The notes under the pieces: model-generated
Told to the model about the DNA's origin: nothing
Seen by the model: the letters and a program-made list of their open reading frames with translations, nothing else
Database searches by the model: none
Position numbers and translations under genes: made by a program
Origin: Lumnitzera littorea
Lineage: Eukaryota; Streptophyta; Magnoliopsida; Myrtales; Combretaceae
Reading direction: 5' to 3'
NCBI GenBank assembly: GCA_024138015.1
Contig: JAMXBB010000004.1
Coordinates: 11,570,242-11,634,241, forward strand
DNA length: 64,000 nt
Part shown: piece after piece, positions 11,057-23,252 of the stretch
Numbering within the stretch: the first letter of the stretch is position 1
Layout: every line of letters starts with the position of its first letter

Positions 11057-12881
11057 AATCTTTAATTTCAAATTGATTTGGTCAAATGCCACTCATTTCA
11101 AAATCTTCAATTTCATGACCATTGTTGCTTTCTTTGCATGTTTAGATCTCAAAAAAGTATAAAAGGGGATAAGGAAATCCTCTTTGAAAGGTAGAAATCA
11201 TCAGTTCTTACTCACCAATCCCTAAACACCCAATTCAACACTTTCTCTCTCTAGGGTTTTCGGCATTCTCTCTTTAGAAATCAAACAAGTTTAAACTATT
11301 GAGTCGAGCTACTACCATAAACACAACCCCCAAGTTCTAAGCTTTTGATTCCTCCCTCTCTCATCTACAATTGCAGCTACCATCACGAGCTCCACTTCTT
11401 AGAGCTTCAACCAATTCAACTGCCATTGCCCCACTAAGCACCACCATACCTACAAACTCTTAAGCACAAGATAGCTACACCACAATGATTACAACCCTCC
11501 TAAACCCCACACTAAGGCATCCACTATCCAGCAACAGCCACCATATGGCAATGCTTACTCCACCACTTCTGTCCAAATTACAACACTACCTAAACAACCA
11601 CTAAACTTTGTGGCACTTGTCACATACCCTCATTATCCATTAAAAACCACACAAAAACAAAGTTCCCCCTTTGAAAAACAATCCAAAGCATCCCTTTCTA
11701 CCATTGTTGTTGGTCTCATACCCTCAACCCAATTCGTCACCCGTATATGCACTTATCACCCAACGACTCAAATCCAACCCCATCCGACCACCCTTGACTT
11801 GTGCCTACTCCCTCTTCGTTTTTTTATTTTATTTTATTTATATTGTATTATTTTTCTTTCATCTAATGTTTTTTTTTGTTTTGCAAAAAAAAATCCCAAA
11901 AAAAAAAAGAAAAAAAAAAGGAAAGCTTTGTTATATTATTTTATTATTATTGTTTTTTAGCATGTTTTGATCAAAAATTAATAAAAAAATAAATAGATAT
12001 TAAAAATAAAGAATTTTTTTTATAAAAATTAAAAAATAGTAGTTAAGTGTTTTATCACTTAGTAAGATCTTTTTTAAAATAAATAAAAATAAATGAACTT
12101 TTTTTCCAAAAATGGGCTTTTTTCAAAAAAAACTCTAAAATTTGGACCCTTTTTAGAATTTTTCTTGAAAAAAATTTAAAAATATTATAAAAACTTAAAC
12201 CCAACCGTTTTCTTAAGTTAAAATCAATCAACTTACTAAAAGTTTTCAAGAACAAATTATAGAAATTCTTTGTTTTTGATTTTGTAAATAATCAATTTTT
12301 TTGTTTCCATTTTTTTTAAAAAATACAATTTATTACTTCTTTACTTGTAAATAAAAATTATCACTCTTTTTAGTTTAAAATGTATTTTGAAAATAAATTT
12401 AATTCAAAAAGTTAAGTTAGTACCCATTTGGAGTTTAATAAGATAACCTTAAAATTCAAAATCTGTAATTTTTTAAATCATTTTTAGAAAGTAGAATCGA
12501 TTTTTACATAGCCCAGTCATTAAGTTATCACTGATTCACCTAATTGATTTTCACTTAAATTTTTTATTCTTGACCCTAGTTGGATGGTTCCAATTCTTTT
12601 TTTCAAAACTAAAAGAAAACTAGATTTTCCTTAATTCTTAGTTGAGGATTTATATCGAATGAATGTAAGGTTTAATATAAATTGAATTAAGGAAAATAAA
12701 TAAAAAAAAAGAGGAAATTACTAAAAGTTTACTATTTCCAACCTCTTAAGTACTAATTAGTACCTAACAATTACAAAATCTTGTTACAATAAAAAGAATC
12801 GAGAAAAATACAAAAACATATTCAACTTTGATTTTTCTACTTAAATTGATCTATGCTTTTTTTCTTTTACTAAATTCATTG
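11057..12881. other. AT-rich spacer with one promoter-like site
   Basis: No supported gene. At 11158 TATAAAAGG is followed by a CT-rich leader (CTTTCTCTCTCTAGGG near 11240), as in plant promoters and LTR leaders. 11830-11960 is T- and A-homopolymer rich; the open frames there are low-complexity artefacts. 12000-12760 is A/T-rich and partly resembles Tat LTR sequence. Confidence 0.4.
11158..11166 (+). promoter_or_regulatory. TATA-like box with CT-rich leader
   Basis: TATAAAAGG is followed by a leader with CACTTTCTCTCTCTAGGGTTT. No coding sequence follows, so this is probably a relic LTR promoter. Confidence 0.35.
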
Positions 12882-13196
12882 TGTCATGTGAATTACAAAT
12901 ATTTAATAGTAAGTAAATTGTAAGAAAAATAAGAACACAGGAGAATTTACATTGGTAAACTAGTGTAGCCAGCACCATGTACAAAAAGGGAATTTTTATT
13001 CCTTGAGGATAATTGATATAGTATATATCGTAAGCCCTATAACTATTTGTAACATAACCCATAACTCAAGCATATCAACCCTCACCCTATGCTCCCACCA
13101 TAGACCTCCTAAAGAATTCCATTTTGGTTAAGCTCCCAAAAATGTCAGGCCAAGTTATAAACCTAGTTAGGTCACAATAGTTCAAGGCATTCAACA
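12882..13196 (-). mobile_element. 3' LTR of the copia element
   Basis: It starts TGTCATGTGAA and ends TTCAACA. It is followed on the inner side by ATTCTCCACC, whose complement GGTGGAGAAT is the polypurine tract. About 315 bp, matching the uninterrupted parts of the right LTR. Confidence 0.8.
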
Positions 13197-15945
13197 ATTC
13201 TCCACCTTAATTTAAATTAATAAAGTCACTAGAATCAAGAATAGCTCCTTGCTATTTATGCCTCAAAGGGCCTAATGCTATGCAAGCATTCACAAAGTCC
13301 AAGCTATGCTTATACTCTTTCGTAGGCAATGGCTTAATCAACATATCTACTGGATTAACTTTTGTGGCTATCTTCTCTACAAAAAAATAACTTATTTTTT
13401 ATGACATCCCATATGAAGTTTAACCTCACATCAATATTCTTTGATCTCTCATGATAAACTAGATTGTTTGCCAAGTTCAATACACTCTAATTATTGTAAC
13501 AAATGATAGGTTTCTGAACATTTAGAGCCAAGCAATCAATAAAACCATGCAATTATATACCTTCCTTAACCCCTTCTAATTATATGTATTCAGGTTCAAT
13601 TGTTGACAAAGCATCTATAAGCTAAAGCATTACTTTCCATCTAATGGCACATCTATAGAGGATAAAGATATAACATGTAAGGCAATTCCTTATAAGGTCT
13701 CTACCACAGTCAAAGTCTATATAGCCAACCCGCCATTAGTAAGACCAATAGAATCGTAAGCCAAGCCAATATCACTCCTACCTTTAAAGTATTGCATGAT
13801 GTATTTAATTGCCTCCTAGTCCCTAGATTACTCATAAACCTATTTACTACACTAACAGTATCAGCTAAATTTGGTATAGTGCATACTATAGCATACATCA
13901 AGCTTCCAACTACACTTTGACTGAGGAACTCTACTCATGTAATATGACACTTCATCTATAGTGGGGAACACATTAGCATGAAGTTTAAAGGATGCTACCA
14001 AATAAGTATTAACTAACTTAAACTGTTCTACCTAAAAAGACTACAACACCTTTTCAATGTGTTTTAACTAAGATACATACAATAGGCTTGACATCTTGTC
14101 TCTTCAAGTCTCCATGCCTAAAATCTTCTTGATTGCACACAAATACTTGATCTTTAACTCATTATTAAGTAATGTCTTTAGAATGGTAATTTCAATCTTA
14201 TTCTTTGTCAATTAACTTGTTATCCATATATAGCAACAAATAGATAAAGGAGCCATCTGATAGTTTTCTAGAGTAAACATGGTTATCAAACAGATTATGA
14301 ACAAACTCATCAGAAATCATAAATGCATCAAACCTCTTGAACCACTATCTTGAAGAATGTTTTAAGCCATATGAAGATTTCTTCAACAAATACACAATCT
14401 TTTTCTCTTTTTTTTTTTTTTTTGTTCAAAATTAAGAAACTCCTTTCACTTGTCATATAAATATGTTCTCTTAAATTCCCATGTAAAAAGTAGTTTTCAC
14501 ATCAAGCTACTCTAACTCAAGATTTGACACACTTACAATAGCTAAAAGAACTTTAATGGTCTTATGTTCACACTTGATGAGAATACTTCATGATAATTGA
14601 TCCCTTCCTTTTGTAGATAACCCTTCACCACAAGCCTTGCCTTGAACCTAGTTGGTTTAACCATAGTAATACCTTCTTTCTTTTTAAAGACCCAATTGCA
14701 TCCTATTGGCTTCATTCCCCTAAGTAATAATGCTACTAGCTCCTTTTTTTTTTTTTTGCCCTTTTATTGAGATTGAATCTCTTATTCATATAAATTAACC
14801 ATTTTGATGCTTCTTTACTTTATCCTACTTCTTTGTATGATCATGGTTCATTTGAATTGATATTGTCTACTATTATAAAAGCATATGCAATAGAATTAGT
14901 ATTAACAATGCTGACACAATTTCCATATCTCATAGGCGTTTTAATCTCTTTTCTTATTCTTCTTGTTACTATACTGTATGGTTATTCTCAATGCACGTCC
15001 TTAGGCAATTATGTAGGATTTATAAACATCCCTTTTGAAGTTTCAATTTGAAACTCCACCTTCTAGTCATAATCATGATCTTTGATTCCTAAAAAAGCTT
15101 CAAGCTCCTCTTTTTAGGGAAACGTAGCACATTTATCAAAGGTAACATATCTACTAAGAATAAATTTTGGAGTTCTATCCTTTTAAGTATACCACAATCT
15201 ATACCCTTTAACTTCAATGGCATACCCTAGAAGTATGTATTACATTACCCTAGCCAAAATCAAATTTACCATCATTAACATTGTAAGCAAGACAAGCAAA
15301 TATATGGAAGCGAAAATAGTAAGAGGGGGTACCATACCATACCTCCTAAGGAGTCCCAAAATCTATTCTAAATGATGGAGATCTATTCATCTGATAGTAA
15401 GTAATATTAACTACCTTAGCATAAAATTGCTTCTAAACTCTAGCATTAATCGCATGAATTAAGCATACGATAAGAGTGTTAAGTTCATGCATTTTGCAAC
15501 ACATTTTGTTGTAGAACATGTCATACAATGAGATGCCCCACTATACCTTCTTTCTTGCAAAAATTATCAAAAAGTGCATTATAGAATCCTAAACCATTAT
15601 CTATTTTAAGCTTTTTAACTTGATTCCTACCATATTTTTCCACTATGGTCTTACACTTCTTGAACCTCCCAAACACCTCATATTTTGACTTTAGAAAATA
15701 CACTAAACTTTTCTATAGTAGCCATCAATGAAAGCAACAAAGTATTTGTATCCTCCATGGAATTTAACTAAAGAAGAACTCCATAAATTTGAATGAATAT
15801 AGTTAAGGATACCCTAAGAAGTATGTTTACCAAAACTCAACTTAATTCTGCATTGCTTACTCATAACACAAGTCTCATAGAATTTTAGTTTCCCTATTTC
15901 TACCGTATCTAACAATCTTTGTTTACTCAACATTGCAAACCATTT
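13197..15945 (-). pseudogene. Copia pol remnant: integrase, RT, RNase H
   Basis: Read on the minus strand from 15945 leftward. Integrase comes first: the tail of the pre-integrase zinc region with MLSKQRLLD and CVMSKQCRIKLSFGK, then VYFLKSKYEVFGRFK and KKLKIDNGLGFYNA. Reverse transcriptase follows with TRFKARLVVKGYLQKEG (about 14640) and YSRKLSDGSFIYLLLY. The active site there reads YMDN instead of YVDD (about 14220-14230), so a catalytic Asp is lost. RNase H follows towards 13250, with a decayed NPVDMLIKPLP-like end. Many stops and frameshifts make the frame unreadable as a whole. The product would be the polyprotein for cDNA synthesis and integration. It joins in frame to the part at 19433-19613 and 23073 onward once LTR C is removed. 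Confidence 0.87.
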
Positions 15946-18900
15946 TGCGAAATTCGTACTCACGCGACTAAGTTTGGTAGTTGATTTAATACATTTGGGA
16001 AGATAACCAATTAAGCTTGAAACTTACGAAGGGCTTAGAAATATTAGTCAAGGAATTCCTGTAAGCTTGGAATTTAAAAATATAATAAAATATTAAAATA
16101 TAGTTAAAACGGTAGCAATTTACTATATTATTATATTATCGGTAACACACGAATTAGGTCTCGAAAATTTACGAACACTCAAAGATAAATTATAGGAGTA
16201 ATATAATTAATATTGTATATAAAATGATATATAATATACATGTATGCACATTGGGTATAATTATTATATAAATATATGTACCCGTAATTGTAAAAAATAT
16301 GCAAAAATTACTAAATAAGTAAATAAAAATAAGGGAAAAATTATAAAAAATTACCATACCATGGGACGACCAAGAGACATGTATTATGAGGCGTGACAAG
16401 CACTTGGGGGTTCAAAATTAAAGAAAATTCATGGAAGAACACTTTAAATGGGTAGATTCCATACGTTCACTAAGGAGAAAAAAAATCAAATGGTCCTCAT
16501 GCGTTCATATCAAAATTTCAAACTATTAACTAGACTAAGCTTGGTCAATTGAGATTGTAGAAAATATTGAGAGAGAGAAAAATAGTGAGAGAAAGGGTGG
16601 AAACAAAAATAGGGAAATTTAGTATGCAAATTAGGGGTTTTGCAGGTTACTAGAGAAGATGACCACTTGAAAGCAAACCCAACAACCTAGAGCAAACCCA
16701 ACAACCTAGAGATAGAGGAGGTGGCACTAACTTACAAAGACAAACCCCTACCCTCAGATGGTGGCTGGAGTTGCAAGCAACGGTAAGTTTCAGTTTCACC
16801 TGTTTTCCATTCTATTTTTCTAAAAATAGCAAATGAACTTAAAAAATTTTGAAATTTGGTTTTCATACATATTTTTGCATGAGGAATCCAAATCTTCAAT
16901 AAAATTTTCAAAATTTTGAGTGTAAATATAAGGTCCTCAAGAAAACATCACGCATACTAATTTCGGTCACATTTTCGAAAAACCATCTAATGTTGTTATG
17001 ACTTGAAATTTTATGAGTATAGTCCTACAATGTTATACTTTGATGCTATGTGGTTAGATTTTCAAAATTTGGTGGTCAAATTTTGGAGAAAATTTTGTTT
17101 TTCACAAAATAATGAGCTGAAGTAGGTTTTTCTAAAAGAGTTATGTTAGGTTTTTGTAAAATCATGCTCCAATCTATATTGGCCAACATACAACAACTGC
17201 AAGTGAGTGAATAGGAGTTTTAAGATGTTGATTTTCAATTTTAAGTAAGTATTTGGTGGTTTAAGATCTCAATTGTAAAAGTTCCAATGAGTTTGTATTA
17301 AGTGGAAAGCATAAGGGAAAAGTATATAAATGATGGTAGTACTAAATTGTTTCTTTCTGCATTTGCAGGTTTATTAAGACTCTAGAACTTAGGGTAAGTT
17401 GAATTATATATCAAGTAGTTAGATGTACTAGTAGTAGTAAGGTCAAAAACTATGTTAAAAAATAAGTCAAAATGTGATGTGGTGTGAATATGTTAAATAC
17501 ACTAAGAGAATTGGATCTATACCAAAAAGTGGCTTATATTTAGACTCTACCTTATTTTTAGAGACAAACTATAAGTTGGGAACTTTTTAAATAAGAATCT
17601 AATCTTGGATTGAAGGTCAAAAACTCCATCAAAAATAGGGTCAAAATGTATTCTAGTATTTAATATCATTGATCACACCAAGAGTCTGACAAGAGGTCAA
17701 CAAATGATTGGTGCATGTATTCTATACCTTTATCAGAGTTAGAATATGAGTTAAAAGCCATTCAAACAATAACCTATACCATAAGGATAGGTTAGAACCT
17801 AAGTCAAAAACTCATTCAAAAAGTAGTTTGATGGAAGATGCAAAATTTAGAAGCAATTGGAAGTTTGAAGATTGTTAATACTGAATATTAGATCATTAGG
17901 AGTTGAAAAGTAGACCAGAAAGTCACCTAATTATGCCTTCTAAGAATTTATTAAAGTCAAAAACTATTAGGCAACAACTTGTACTAGGTCAAAACCTTAG
18001 TTAGAATGTACCCTACTTAACTAATACCTAATAAACACCTTAGAAAAACTCAACTAACACAATTGAAAAATGTACTTAAATGTCCACAATGAACACATAT
18101 ATTATATGTTGAATGGAAACTAAAGATGTTATGTTAAATTTTAAGGATAATAAAGAAACACAAGAGCAACACATGAAGAGAATAAGCATCAATATCTAGG
18201 TAAGTAAGATCAGCGTTTCTTCGCACTTTGAAGCATTGTTTAAGAATACTTAAGGACCTTAGTATATGTCTTGTTTGTAGTTGTAAGTTAGTTGCCTATA
18301 TGTATGCAACGTATGTACTTGAATATGGTTGTGCTATTTTGAATGCTAGATTTATGTATTGATGGTTTCATGATATTACTTGCTTTAGACTGTTTGAAAT
18401 TACTTGATCACCCTAAAAGCAAACTAACACAAACTCAACTTAACTACTAACTAAACTTACATCGCAACCCATTAAGGGAAATGATAGGGATTCTCGAACT
18501 AAATATGGACCCTTCGATGAGGATAACGGAAATAGTTCTCTCCCTACCCTTAGTCGAATTAAATGACAAGAGAAGAGGTCTTAACAAGGTTGGGGTCTGT
18601 GGTTCAAAAAGAAGTCTCGAACGGATGATGTTCTCCATTGCAAAACCCTTAGTTTGGTTTCGATCCACGAAGTATATAGCATTAAACTCCTCAAAACCTG
18701 GATTAGAGTAGACGCAGTTTCTCTAATCTTACGACAGACTAGTCAAAGTCGTACAATGACATTTTCTTGAACCTATATTGCATCTATTTAACTTTACTTG
18801 AAAACCTTGGTTGCTTAATGTTAAATCTGTGCTATTGTCTCTGTCTCACTTGCTAAGCAAATTGATGTTCATTTCCATATGGTTGTTTTGCAAGTTTCTT

Positions 18901-19432
18901 AGTAGATTTGCTAATACTACTTCAAGTTCTAGAAGATTAGAAAACGAGGTCAGAGAGTGAGATTTAAGATTACCCAATTGGATTTCTTCTTAGTTTATCA
19001 ACTGTACTAACCTTTAGGAAAACAAATAAGATCTCCTCAGGTGACCCATAGTTTTCAGTTAATGAAATTTATTCTATACTCTCCAAGTATATGAATTTTA
19101 GTATACAAGTATATGAATTTTAGTAGACATTATATCTTTTCGTAATAATGTAGTTTTTGGAATTTTTATTAAATACAAGGTTTCATCCTTCATACAACTT
19201 ACAACTTAATTTTTACTCAAAATTTAAGCTATAAAATTATTATCAATAACTATTTTGAAAAGTTACACCACAGATTAATTCCTACCAAGTACTGAATAAG
19301 ATGCTTCCAAGTAGTAAAGTAGCAAATGCCTTGTAAAGGCTACACCTACCTTAACAACTAAAGTGGCTAGCTCTTAACATAAGTTAGTTTACATAATGGG
19401 GCTATTTTGACTCCTCAGTTTAGGGCGTAACA
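15946..19432 (+). mobile_element. LTR C, solo LTR inserted in copia integrase
   Basis: It starts TGCGAAATTCG and ends GGGCGTAACA, with flanks CATTT (15941) and CCTTT (19433), a 4-of-5 target-site duplication. It is 3,487 bp with no internal domain. It belongs to the LTR A/B family: 18420-18790 matches 1490-1840 (GGGAAA...GATTCT, GAGGTC..., GGATTAGAGTAGACGCA, CTCCATTGCA). Its first 450 bp match the start of LTR B. Removing it plus one flank rejoins the copia frame across the EK-G/W-LQ-MLSKQ motif. A short internal direct repeat (AGCAAACCCAACAACCTAG twice) lies near 16672-16710. Confidence 0.85.
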
Positions 19433-19613
19433 CCTTTCTCACCTATTGACCTAATCTACAATAGCATAATCTTATACAATCATCATATTGCTCTAAAGAG
19501 CAAGAGATTGCCACCATTCACATCCCTAGATTACTCTTCAATGCATAAACTCCAAGATGCAGTCTACCCTTCATTACCATTAAAGCAACCTTCAAAACTC
19601 TAACTATCCATCT
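19213..19613. repeat. Left copy of ~400-bp duplication flanking plastid DNA
   Basis: About 92% identical by eye to 22851-23252. It contains the last ~220 bp of LTR C plus ~180 bp of the adjoining copia pre-integrase sequence (minus-strand motif LKVALMVMKGRLHLGVYALK). It ends abruptly at 19613, where chloroplast sequence begins (CTGTATACTTTCC). Confidence 0.93.
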
Positions 19614-20460
19614 GTATACTTTCCTCAGTTCCGTTGCTACTGTAGGCTTTACACAATCGATCAGATCATATAGATATCCCTTTAGCACAACATAGATCAT
19701 TGCAAAGATCTTGAAGACCCACCAAAGTACGAAAGCCAAGATCTTTTAGAAAATGGATTCCTATTCAAAGAATGCAAACCGCATGGATAAGCTCACACTA
19801 ACCGGTTAATTTGGAATCCAATTCGGTATTTTCCTTAGGAGGTATTGGAAAGGAATTCGAATGGAATAATATCGATTCATAAAAATACAGAAGAAAAGGT
19901 TCTCTATTAATTCAAAAGCTGTACTTGTGGGATAGAGAAAGAGGAAAAAACTAAAGATTTCACTCACATAGTGCTTTTGATCAAAAAATCAATCTAATTT
20001 CTTCCGTACCCCTCACTCAATGAGAAAATGGGTCAGATTCTACAGGATCAAACCTATAGGAGTTAAGGAATGATGGAAGGGAGTAAAAAAGAAAGAAAGA
20101 AATAAAGGAAAAATAATCAAAAAAGAAGTAAATAAAAATAAAAATGAAGTAGAAGAACCCAGATTTCAAATGAACAAATTCAAACTTGAAAAAGATCTTT
20201 CTAATTCTTGAAGAATGAGGAGCAAGAGGATTGATCGAGAAAGATCTCTTGTTCTTATTATAAGATCGTAGTTGGATCCGCAGATGTTTGGTAAAAAGAA
20301 TAATCTTCTCCTTTAAGAATAATCAAAAATGGAAAGTGTTCAATTAGAACATAAAAACGTAACTAAATTGGTCCTAGTTACTCTTTGGGACGAAGTAGAA
20401 GAAGGGAAGAGATTCTCAAACGAGGAAAAGGACCCAATAACTTCAAAAGAATTGAACGAA

Positions 20461-20495
20461 GAGCCGTATGAGGTGAAAGTCTCATGTACGGTTCT
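20461..20495 (+). ncRNA. Group II intron domain V, 3' half of rps12 trans-intron
   Basis: GAGCCGTATGAGGTGAAAGT followed by CTCATGTACGGTTC folds as the conserved domain V hairpin of group II introns. It lies 41 bp before rps12 exon 2, where the 3' half-intron of the trans-spliced rps12 transcript is encoded in plastids. It is a relic in the nucleus and is not expected to splice. Confidence 0.85.
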
Positions 20496-20535
20496 GTAAA
20501 GTGGCAGTAAGGGTGACTTATCTGTCAACTTTTCC

Positions 20536-21336
20536 ACTATCCCCCCAAAAAACCAAACTCTGCCTTATGTAAAGTTACCAAAGTATGATTAACCTCTAGA
20601 TTTGAAATCATTGCTTATATACCTGGTATTAGCTATAATTCATGAGAACATTCAAGAGTCTTAGTAAGAGGGGGAAGAGTTAAGGATTTACCCAGTGTGA
20701 GATATCACATTGTTCGAAGAACCCTAGATGCTGTTGAAGTAAAGGATCATTAACAAGAGCATTATAGTGCGTTATAGATTCTTATCCAAGACTTGTATCA
20801 TTTGATGATACCATATGAATCGCTAAAAACATGTAAAGTGTATGGCTAACCCAATAATGAAAGTTTCGTAAGAGGACTAAAGTAGGCTACCATGAGACAA
20901 AAGATCTTCTCTCTAAAGAGATTCGATTCGGAACTATTATTTGCCTAAGGTCCAATATGGAAATAATTTCAGAGGTTTTCCCCGACTTTGTCTGTATCAA
21001 CAAACAATTCAAAATGCCTCGACTTTTTTAGAACAAGTCCAAGTCAAATAGCAATGATTCGAAGCACTTATTTTTATTTTTACACTATTTCGAAAACCCA
21101 AGGACTCAATCGTACAGATATGTAAAATACAGGATTTCTAATCCTAACAGGAAAGGGGGGAAACAGATTCTCAATTTAAAGTGAGTAAACAGAAGTCCAT
21201 ACTCGATCTCATGGATACATATAGAATTATTTGGAAAGCTGTATTTGATGAAAGTCGTATGTACGGCTTAGAGGGAGATCTTTCTTTCATATCTTTTGAG
21301 ATCCACCCTATAATTAGGGTCAAAAAGCTAAAATAA
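20536..21336 (+). pseudogene. rps12: rps12 exons 2 and 3 with cis-intron (plastid-derived)
   Basis: In plastids this encodes the C-terminal part of ribosomal protein S12 of the small subunit; exon 1 lies elsewhere and is joined by trans-splicing. Exon 2 is 20536-20766: it begins ACTATC, continues with NSALRKV-type sequence, and ends before GTGCG. The cis group II intron is 20767-21311, with its domain V hairpin near 21250-21280 (GAAAGTCGTATGTACGGC). Exon 3 is 21312-21336, ending AAAATAA. Defects: one base is missing in the ACTATC(A)CCCCC run at the very start, shifting the frame; a CAA codon became TAA near 20751; exon 3 has lost a base. It is a non-functional nuclear copy. A functional copy would have to be in the plastid genome. 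Confidence 0.93.
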
Positions 21337-21389
21337 ATTATTTTAGCCCTTATAAAAAGAAAACTGATTCTTGAATCCCTTTCACACTC

Positions 21390-21855
21390 ATGTTACGTCG
21401 AGATACTGCAAAAGAAAAAACTGCAAAATCTAATCCAATTTATCGTTCTCGATTAATTAACATGTTAGTTAACCGTATTCTAAAACACAGAAAAAATCAT
21501 TAGCTTATCAAATTATCTATCAAGCCATGAAAAAGATTCAACAAAAGACAAAAACAAACCCACTATCCATTTTACGTCAAGCAATACGTAGAGTAACTCC
21601 CGATATAGCAGTAAAAGCAAGATAAGTAGACGAATCGACTCATCAAGTTCCCATTAAAATAGGATCCACACAAGGAAAAGCACTTGCCATTCAATGGTTA
21701 TCAGGGGCATCCCGAAAACGTCCAGTCGAAATATGGCTTTCAAATTAAGTTCCGAATTAGTGAATGCTGCCAAAGGGAATGGCAATGCCATACGCAAAAA
21801 GGAAGAGATTCATAGAATGGCAAAGGCAAATAGAGATTTTGCGCATTTATGTTAA
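21390..21855 (+). pseudogene. rps7: rps7 (plastid-derived)
   Basis: Plastid ribosomal protein S7, which binds 16S rRNA in the small subunit. The copy runs from an ATG (MLRRDTAKEKTAKSNPIYR) to a TAA at 21853. It is 466 bp against the usual 468 and keeps recognisable blocks throughout (QAIRRVTPDIAVKA, GSTQGKALAI, MAFKLSSE, RKKEE). A base lost in the A-run near 21491 shifts the frame and exposes a TAG after about 36 codons. Further indels and substitutions follow (for example GCAAGATAAGTAG where Arg codons stood). It keeps its plastid neighbours on both sides. No nuclear transit peptide precedes it, so it is a dead copy. Confidence 0.95.
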
Positions 21856-22182
21856 TCTATGAGCAGAAGATCTATATAGACACATAGATCCGTGGATCCA
21901 TATATCTCGATCAGAAAAGAATCAATAGAAAAAGAAAGAATTAGAATTGATCGATATATTTCTCAAAAAAAAAAAAAAAAAGAAACGAAAGATGAAACAT
22001 AAATCATGGATCAACTAAGCCCTCTTGGGGGCTTACTTAAGAATAAGAAAGAGGAATCTCATGGAAATACCATGGAATAAGGTTTGATCCTATTCATGGG
22101 GATTCCATTAATATTCCATTCCAAAAATAAAAAGTTAAAAAGAATTGTAATTTTTTTGGAGATTGGATGTCGTTACTAATTC

Positions 22183-22850
22183 ATGATCTGGCATATACAG
22201 AATGAAAACCTTATTCTCGATTCTACGAGAATTTTTATGAAAGCCTTTCATTTCCTTCTCTTCAATGGAAGTTTTATTTTCCCAGAATGTATCTTAAATT
22301 TGGGCCTAATTCTTCTTCTGATGATCGATTTAACTTATGATCAAAAAGATATACCTTGGTTATATTTCGTCTCTTCAACAAGTTTAGTAATGAGCATAAC
22401 GACCCTATTGTTCCGATGGAGAGAAAAACCTATGATTATCTTTTTAGGAAATTTCCAAACGACAACGAAATCTTTCAATTTCTTATTTTACTATGTTCAA
22501 CTCTATGTATTCCTCTATCCATAAAGTACATTAAATGTACAGAAATGACTGTAACAGAGTTTCTGTTATTCATATTAACAGCTACTCTAGGAGGAATGTT
22601 TTTATGAGGTGCTAACGATTTAATAACTATCTTTGTAGCTCCAGAATGTTTCAGTTTATGCTCTTACCTATTATCTGGATATACCAAGGAAGATGTACAA
22701 TCTAATGAGGCTATTACGAAATATTTACTCATGGGTGAGGTAAGCTCTTCTATTCTCGTTCATGGTTTCTCTTGGCTATATGGTTCATCCGAGGAAGAGA
22801 TCGAGCTTCAAGAAATAGTAAATGGTCTTATCAATACACAAATATATAGC
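22183..22850 (+). pseudogene. ndhB: ndhB exon 1, 5' part (plastid-derived)
   Basis: Encodes subunit NdhB of the thylakoid NADH-dehydrogenase-like complex (cyclic electron flow), a multi-spanning membrane protein. The start is the conserved plastid ATG (MIWHIQNENLILDSTRIFMK). Hydrophobic helices follow, in SFIFPECILNLGLILLLMI and further on in EFLLFILTATLGGMFL. A small deletion near 22460 shifts the frame after GNFQT, and a TGC-to-TGA change at 22605-22607 adds a stop after GGMFL. Sequence continues recognisably through SYLLSGYTKEDV and LVHGFSWLYGSS to INTQIYS and then breaks off at the insertion border. About 220 of the normal ~510 codons remain. It cannot be functional. Confidence 0.95.
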
Positions 22851-23252
22851 TTACTCGAAATTTAGCCTATAAAAATTATTATCAATAACAATTTTGAAAA
22901 GTTATACTACAGGTTGATTCCTACCAAGTACTGAATGAGACGCTTCCATGTAGTAAAGTGGTGAATGCCTTGTAAAGGCTACACCTACCTTAACAACTAC
23001 AGTAGCTAGCTCCTAACATAAGTTGGTTTACATAATGGGACTATTTCGACTCCTCGATTTAGGGCATAACACCTTTCTCACCTATTGACCTAATCTGCGA
23101 TAGCATAATATTATAAAATCATCATGTTTCTCTAAAGAGCAAGAGATTGCCACCATTCACATCCCTAGATTACTCTTCAACGCATAAACTCCAAGATGCA
23201 GTTTACCCTTCATTACCATTAAAGCACCCTTCAAAACTTTAACTATCCATCT
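22851..23252. repeat. Right copy of ~400-bp duplication flanking plastid DNA
   Basis: Same content as 19213-19613: the end of LTR C (GGGCATAACA at 23063-23072) then copia pre-integrase sequence. This copy runs on without a break into the rest of the copia gene at 23253, so it marks the original locus order. The left copy is the extra flank. Confidence 0.93.

Larger units (their letters stand above)
19614..22850 (+). mobile_element. Nuclear plastid DNA (NUPT): rps12 3' part, rps7, ndhB
   Basis: A colinear 3.2-kb piece of the chloroplast inverted repeat in native order. It holds the spacer upstream of the rps12 3' half, the 3' half of the rps12 trans-spliced intron, rps12 exons 2 and 3, rps7, and the first ~670 bp of ndhB. 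Recognition is from remembered conserved plastid sequence. All coding parts carry stops or frameshifts, and many changes are C-to-T or G-to-A, as expected of methylated nuclear DNA. Left join at CT|GTATAC, right join near TATAGC|TTACTC. Confidence 0.95.

Noticed and set aside
11610..11970. Two overlapping open frames of ~100 residues
   Set aside because: They run through C-rich and T/A homopolymer sequence with no family signal; likely chance frames.
15521..15703. Separate small gene on the minus strand
   Set aside because: It is the copia integrase core (VFGRFK, KIDNGLGFYNA), part of the large decayed pol.
21390..22607. rps7 and ndhB as working nuclear genes
   Set aside because: Frameshifts and stops in every gene, no transit peptide, and plastid gene order with introns: a dead plastid insertion.
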